DNA of 64,000 nt, taken from Pyrinomonadaceae bacterium. Its GTDB lineage: Bacteria > Acidobacteriota > Blastocatellia > Pyrinomonadales > Pyrinomonadaceae. This document shows positions 60,002-64,000 of this stretch, one piece after another. The notes beneath the pieces are model-generated. The model worked only from the letters and a program-made list of their open reading frames with translations, did not search any database and was not told the origin of the DNA. The stretch covers positions 124,001 through 188,000 of the forward strand of contig JANWYH010000002.1 of the NCBI GenBank assembly GCA_025054715.1, given 5' to 3'. A program made the translations under genes and the position numbers. Position 1 is the first letter of the stretch. The number at the start of each line of letters is the position of its first letter.

Positions 60002-61039
60002 ATGAAGAGGCTTTTAATTTTGTTTTTTTTCGCACTTCTATTCATTGGCTGTGCGAAGGAAAGACAGCAAGAAAAACGTATAAAGATAGGCTTTTCGATG
60101 GCTACACTTAAAGAAGAACGCTGGCAACGAGATAAAAAAGCTTTTGAGGAATACTGCCAACAAGTCGGTGTTGACTGCAGAATTACCGTTGCAAACAATG
60201 ACGCAGGAAGACAGGCAAACGACGTTGAAAACCTACTAACGCAAGGCATAGATGTTTTAGTCATAGCTCCTCACGATGCAGTTCAAGCAGCCACTCTAGT
60301 TGAAAAAGCAAAAAGTCAAGGCGTTCCGGTCATTAGCTACGATAGACTGATTCATTCCGACAAAATTGATCTTTACATTTCTCATCAAGTCCCCGTAATT
60401 GGTCGTAAAATCGCCGAATACGCACTCGAGAAAGTTCCAAAAGGCAATTATGTAATGGTCTATGGGGGTTTTACAGACAATAACGCTCACATATTAAAAA
60501 GAGAGCAAATGGCGGTTCTTCAACCTGCTATCGAAAGAAAAGACATAAAAATAGTTGCCGAACAGTTTATAAACGACTGGAAAAGAGAAGAAGCATTGAA
60601 ATTTGCTGAAAACGCCCTAACTCAAACAAACGACGACATTCAAGCATTTGTTGTGTCAAATGATGGCATGGCAAGCGGTGTTATTGCCGCTTTGGAAAAA
60701 CGAGGTCTTGCAGGAAAGATACTCGTAACTGGTCAAGATGCAGAAATATCTGCCCTCCAGTCGATAGCTGAAGGAAAGCAAACTATGACAATTTACAAGC
60801 CAATCATTCCTCTCGCTCAAGGTGCCATAAATGCAGCCATCAGGCTAGCAAAGAAAGAACCGCTTACCGAAGCAAAGCCTTTCTTCAACGAAACTATACA
60901 GAAAGAGATTCCCGCCATATTGCTTGAAGTTTATGTTGTTGACAAAAGTAATCTTATGGAAACAGTTATAAAAGACGGTTATGCGGATTATGAGCGAGTT
61001 TATGAAAACGTCCCGATAGAGCAAAGACCCAAGCGATAA
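60002..61039 (+). CDS. xylF: Sugar ABC transporter substrate-binding lipoprotein (XylF-like)
   Basis: The 345-residue periplasmic-binding protein is of the ribose/xylose class. A lipoprotein signal (MKRLLILFFFALLFIGC) is followed by IKIGFSMATLKEERWQRDKKAFE, ANNDAGRQANDVENLLTQGIDVLVIAPHD and VISYDRLI. These are close to the D-xylose-binding protein XylF. The lipid anchor differs from the soluble E. coli protein. It is the first gene of xylFGH, 2 nt before the ATPase gene. An ATG three codons earlier is also possible. Substrate by similarity is xylose or another pentose. No catabolic gene is in view. Confidence 0.85.
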   Translation: MKRLLILFFFALLFIGCAKERQQEKRIKIGFSMATLKEERWQRDKKAFEEYCQQVGVDCRITVANNDAGRQANDVENLLTQGIDVLVIAPHDAVQAATLVEKAKSQGVPVISYDRLIHSDKIDLYISHQVPVIGRKIAEYALEKVPKGNYVMVYGGFTDNNAHILKREQMAVLQPAIERKDIKIVAEQFINDWKREEALKFAENALTQTNDDIQAFVVSNDGMASGVIAALEKRGLAGKILVTGQDAEISALQSIAEGKQTMTIYKPIIPLAQGAINAAIRLAKKEPLTEAKPFFNETIQKEIPAILLEVYVVDKSNLMETVIKDGYADYERVYENVPIEQRPKR

Positions 61040-61041
61040 GT

Positions 61042-62553
61042 ATGCTTCTTGAAATGCGCTCTATAACAAAGGAGTTTCCGAGCGTTAAAGCTCTTGACAA
61101 GGTAAGTTTCAACCTGTCTCAAGGCGAGTGTCATGCACTTGTTGGAGAAAATGGAGCTGGCAAGTCAACTCTAATGAAAATCCTTTCTGGCGTTTATCCA
61201 TTCGGTTCTTACGATGGAGAAATTTTAATTGATGGAAAGTTAAAGAAATTCTTCAACGTTCGCGACGCTGAAGATTCGGGCATTGCAATTATTTTTCAAG
61301 AGCTTTCTCTAGTTAAGGGTTTAAGTGTAGCCGAAAACATATTTTTAGGAAGAATTCCCTCCAATTTCGGCATTGTAAGATATAGCGATTTACGCCGTAA
61401 AGCCTCGGCTCTCTTACAAGAGCTTCATCTTGACTTAGACCCCGAAATGATTGTTAGAGACTTAAGCATTGGCAAGCAACAAATCATCGAAATAGCAAAA
61501 GCCTTATCGAAAAATGCAAGAATTCTTGTTTTAGATGAGCCGACATCTGCTTTGACTGAATCTGAAGTCGAAAGTCTCTTTGAGGTAATTCGCAAACTAA
61601 AGTCCCGCGGTGTAGGATTGATTTATATTTCTCACAAACTAGAGGAAGTTTTCTTAATAAGCGATAGAATCACCGTTCTTAGAGATGGGGAAACGGTCGC
61701 AACAAAAAGTTCCAAAGATTTTACGAAAGAAGAAGTAATCGCTTGCATGGTAGGAAGAAGAATTGAAACCGTTTTTCCAGAAGTGCAACGTAAACTAAAG
61801 GAAGAAGTTTTAAGAGTAGAAAGCTTTACGGTTTACGATTACTACAATAAAAAAGTTGTTGACAGTGTGTCCTTTTCTGTTCGCAAAGGTGAAGTTCTGG
61901 GCATTGCTGGTTTGGTCGGAGCAGGAAGAAGCGAGCTTTTAATGGGTATTTTCGGTGCATGGCAAGGCAGAACTGAAGGCAATGTATTTCTCGAAGGCGG
62001 CAAAATTCAGATCAAGTCTCCGATTGATGCTATAAAGGCAGGAATTGGCTTTGTAACCGAAGATAGAAAACGGTATGGTCTCATAATTGAAAAAACTATT
62101 CAGGAAAACATGACTTTGGCGAGTCTAAAAAATTTTTCTCGAAATCTTTTGATAGACAAACTCAAAGAATTCTCAACCGTAAGTGATTTAATGAAACTGC
62201 TACGGATAAAAGCACAACTACCTAGCGTCAAAGTTTCAACTCTTTCAGGAGGAAATCAGCAAAAGGTTGTTCTCGGAAAATGGCTTCTTACAAAACCCAA
62301 AGTTTTGTTTCTAGACGAGCCAACCCGTGGAATTGACGTTGCAGCAAAGCAAGAGTTTTATTTACGGATAAATGAGCTGGCGGAGCAAGGTCTTGCCATC
62401 GTGCTAGTTTCTTCAGAACTACCTGAGATTTTAGGTCTTTCTGACAGAATCCTGGTCATGCACGAAGGAAAAGCTATGGCGGAATTTACTCGCAAAGACG
62501 CCACTCCAGAAAAAATTATGATTGCGGCAACCGGTTATGAAAGAAAAACTTGA
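61042..62553 (+). CDS. xylG: Sugar ABC transporter ATP-binding protein (XylG-like, two NBDs)
   Basis: The 503-residue ATPase has two fused nucleotide-binding domains, the arrangement of the ribose/xylose/galactose importers. The first has Walker A GENGAGKST, signature region LSIGKQQIIEIAKAL and Walker B ILVLDEPTSAL. The second has the degenerate Walker A GLVGAGRSE, signature LSGGNQQKV and Walker B VLFLDEPTRGID. GSYDGEI and the FQELSLVKGLSVAENIFLG segment are typical of XylG. Its 3' end overlaps the permease gene. Confidence 0.93.
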   Translation: MLLEMRSITKEFPSVKALDKVSFNLSQGECHALVGENGAGKSTLMKILSGVYPFGSYDGEILIDGKLKKFFNVRDAEDSGIAIIFQELSLVKGLSVAENIFLGRIPSNFGIVRYSDLRRKASALLQELHLDLDPEMIVRDLSIGKQQIIEIAKALSKNARILVLDEPTSALTESEVESLFEVIRKLKSRGVGLIYISHKLEEVFLISDRITVLRDGETVATKSSKDFTKEEVIACMVGRRIETVFPEVQRKLKEEVLRVESFTVYDYYNKKVVDSVSFSVRKGEVLGIAGLVGAGRSELLMGIFGAWQGRTEGNVFLEGGKIQIKSPIDAIKAGIGFVTEDRKRYGLIIEKTIQENMTLASLKNFSRNLLIDKLKEFSTVSDLMKLLRIKAQLPSVKVSTLSGGNQQKVVLGKWLLTKPKVLFLDEPTRGIDVAAKQEFYLRINELAEQGLAIVLVSSELPEILGLSDRILVMHEGKAMAEFTRKDATPEKIMIAATGYERKT

Positions 62554-63634
62554 GAAAATATCTCTTAGAGCTTATACAATGCTTGCCATTCTCGTTTTGC
62601 TATGGCTATTTTTTCACTGGCAAACAGAGGGGATCTTCTTGACGCCTAGAAATCTATCAAATCTAATGCTTCAAACCTCAGTAACAGGAATTTTAGCCGT
62701 TGGAATGCTGATGGTAATAGCGGCAGGACAGATAGACCTTTCCGTTGGCTCAGTACTGGGGCTTGCTGGCGGGCTTGCTGCAATAGCTTTGACACACTGG
62801 GAATTCGGAGTTATAGGTTCTATCGTTCTAACCTTAATGATTTGCATGCTAATAGGCGCTCTTCATGGTTTTCTTACTGCATACTTTAGCATTCCTGCGT
62901 TTATTGTGACCTTAGGTGGGCTTTTGGCTTGGCGTGGCGCAATTAAAGGGCTTTCACAAGGCGAAACCATCCCTGTCTCTGATCCAACGTTCAAGGCAAT
63001 CGGACAAGCTAACTTACCTGAAAATATAGGTTGGATCATAGCAATTATTGCCATCGCAATTTTGGTTTTCATAAACTTCCAAAGAGCCGCTACATCAAGA
63101 ACTGTATTAAAAATACTTTTGCTTTCGTCGCTCGTAGTCATTTTCACTTTTGTAATGAATTTGGCAAACGGCATTCCCATACCAGTTCTTTTGTTTCTGA
63201 CGGCGTCTTTGTTTGGTCTTTTTATAACGGACATGACTGTCTTCGGGCGTTATCTTTATGCGATTGGAGGGAATCGTGAGGCAGCAAGACTTTCCGGAAT
63301 AAACACAAAACTTAACATAGTCATTGTTTACATAATCTTAGGAGCTTTAACAGGTCTAGCTGCAATAATTTTCACGGCAAGACAAGCGAGCGCTTCTCCT
63401 GATGCTGGTGTTCTGAAAGAATTGGAAGCCATAGCCGCTTGCGTAATAGGCGGAGCTTCACTAGTTGGCGGGCGCGGAACCGTTCTAGGCGCTTGCTTAG
63501 GAGCCTTAATCATGGCTACTCTTGACAATGGAATGTCGCTACTAAACATTAGGGACTATGTGCAAGAACTCATAAAGGGAACTATTCTCGTTCTAGCTGT
63601 CGGAATAGATATGGCAGGAAGAAAAGAATCTTGA
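62537..63634 (+). CDS. xylH: Sugar ABC transporter permease (XylH-like)
   Basis: The 365-residue inner membrane permease has about ten helices and the family motif AAGQIDLSVGSVLGLAGGLAA. The later segment is GGNREAARLSGINTKLNIVIVYIILGALTGLAAII, split over two helices, and GGASLVGGRGTVLGACLGALIMATLDNGMSLL follows. The SVGSV and ARLSGI motifs contact the ATPase. ATG 62537 lies inside the last codons of xylG (17-nt overlap); an in-frame TTG at 62522 is less likely. This completes the importer XylFGH. Confidence 0.92.
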   Translation: MKEKLEKISLRAYTMLAILVLLWLFFHWQTEGIFLTPRNLSNLMLQTSVTGILAVGMLMVIAAGQIDLSVGSVLGLAGGLAAIALTHWEFGVIGSIVLTLMICMLIGALHGFLTAYFSIPAFIVTLGGLLAWRGAIKGLSQGETIPVSDPTFKAIGQANLPENIGWIIAIIAIAILVFINFQRAATSRTVLKILLLSSLVVIFTFVMNLANGIPIPVLLFLTASLFGLFITDMTVFGRYLYAIGGNREAARLSGINTKLNIVIVYIILGALTGLAAIIFTARQASASPDAGVLKELEAIAACVIGGASLVGGRGTVLGACLGALIMATLDNGMSLLNIRDYVQELIKGTILVLAVGIDMAGRKES

Positions 63635-63652
63635 GAAGAAAGAGGTGAAAAG

Positions 63653-64000
63653 ATGAAATACTTCGCACTCACTTTTCTATTGTTTTTTTGCATGCAAACC
63701 TTCGCTCAGAAGGAAAAACCTAAACCTTTCATAGAGGAGATGCTAAAAGAAGTGTCTTCTAAACGTATAGAAGCTGATATTCGTAAACTAGTTTCTTTTG
63801 GGACACGAAACACAAATTCCGATCAAGATAACCCGACTCGTGGCATCGGTGCAGCTAGAGATTGGATTTATAACGAATTCCAAAAAATCTCAGCCGAATG
63901 CAGCGGCTGTCTTGAAGTTGAAAAGCAATCCTTTTTGCAACAACCCACTGCAAATAGGCGCATACCGAAACCTACTGTTATTACAAACGTTTTCGCAAGG
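63653..64000 (+). CDS. M28-family peptidase, N-terminal part (3' end outside window)
   Basis: A reading frame opens at ATG 63653, behind the ribosome site AGAGGTG, and runs off the window after 116 codons. The start is a signal peptide (MKYFALTFLLFFCMQTFAQ). Then come IEADIRKLVSFGTRNT, RGIGAARDWIYNEFQKIS and RIPKPTVITNVFA. This is the prodomain/entry region of exported M28 zinc aminopeptidases, where the VITNVFA strand leads into the catalytic fold. The zinc ligands lie beyond the window. It begins 18 nt after xylH and may share its transcript. Confidence 0.75.
   Translation, partial: MKYFALTFLLFFCMQTFAQKEKPKPFIEEMLKEVSSKRIEADIRKLVSFGTRNTNSDQDNPTRGIGAARDWIYNEFQKISAECSGCLEVEKQSFLQQPTANRRIPKPTVITNVFAR

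Overview
The window is a compact, low-GC (about 40% by eye), gene-dense piece of a bacterial chromosome with two tRNA genes, one small SRP RNA and about 50 protein genes. The host is Gram-negative in type: it has a large TonB-receptor-like outer membrane protein with an N-terminal carboxypeptidase-regulatory domain, several lipobox proteins and FecR-like proteins. Together with the BTAD/MalT-like regulator, the membrane-free MgtE-N/PRC protein, DUF2695 and the HNH protein, this suggests Acidobacteriota (Blastocatellia-like). That assignment is inference from gene content, not a database match. I see no insertion sequence, prophage, CRISPR array or replication origin.

Layout. 1-7.8 kb (+): end of a threonine dehydratase, dihydrolipoyl dehydrogenase, a PRC/MgtE-N/CBS protein, a redoxin and a TlpA-like thioredoxin, purL and hemW. 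7.8-12 kb (-): a BON-LysM protein, a small lipoprotein, pyruvate phosphate dikinase and a standalone SRA-like protein. 12-14.3 kb (+): a secreted thermolysin-family protease. 14.5-23.5 kb (-): cysS, an HNH nuclease, a TonB-receptor-like gene broken by one base in a G6 tract, a class A beta-lactamase-like protein and a Wzc-type tyrosine autokinase. 23.7-28 kb (+): a 1223-residue iron-sulfur flavoprotein resembling fused NfnL and NfnS, then ribE. 28-29.6 kb (-): dnaX, directly preceded by the SRP RNA. 29.8-38 kb: a MalT/BTAD regulator, an ABC exporter, a thioesterase, a lipoprotein, a PD-(D/E)XK-like protein and an orphan response regulator. 38-48.6 kb: sppA, serA, asnS, a hybrid sensor kinase, a pectate-lyase-fold protein, a lipase and an SRPBCC protein. 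48.6-55.4 kb (-): rfbD, trmB, rhomboid, fabG, DUF2695, tRNA-Met, rpmA, rplU, tRNA-Lys, a sugar-nucleotide epimerase and a UDP-sugar dehydrogenase. 55.5-64 kb: two FecR-like membrane proteins, an M14 carboxypeptidase, an MFS transporter, a xylFGH-type sugar importer and the start of an M28 peptidase.

How the genes fit together. Surface polysaccharide functions recur (Wzc kinase, Ugd, epimerase, RfbD). Secreted hydrolases (M4, M14, M28, the pectate-lyase-fold protein) plus a TonB-type protein and a sugar ABC importer suggest a heterotroph feeding on protein and carbohydrate.

Most notable signals. (1) Two divergent FecR-like paralogs end in the identical peptide TTVVSPTR using different codons. 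(2) dnaX carries an A10 tract at which slippage in either direction gives an immediate stop, as expected for tau/gamma production. (3) Several genes without a Shine-Dalgarno have a -10-like box only 6-10 nt before the start codon, suggesting leaderless mRNAs. (4) The TonB-receptor-like gene is frameshifted in a homopolymer. (5) A fused NfnLS-like flavoprotein has an unexplained N-terminal domain.
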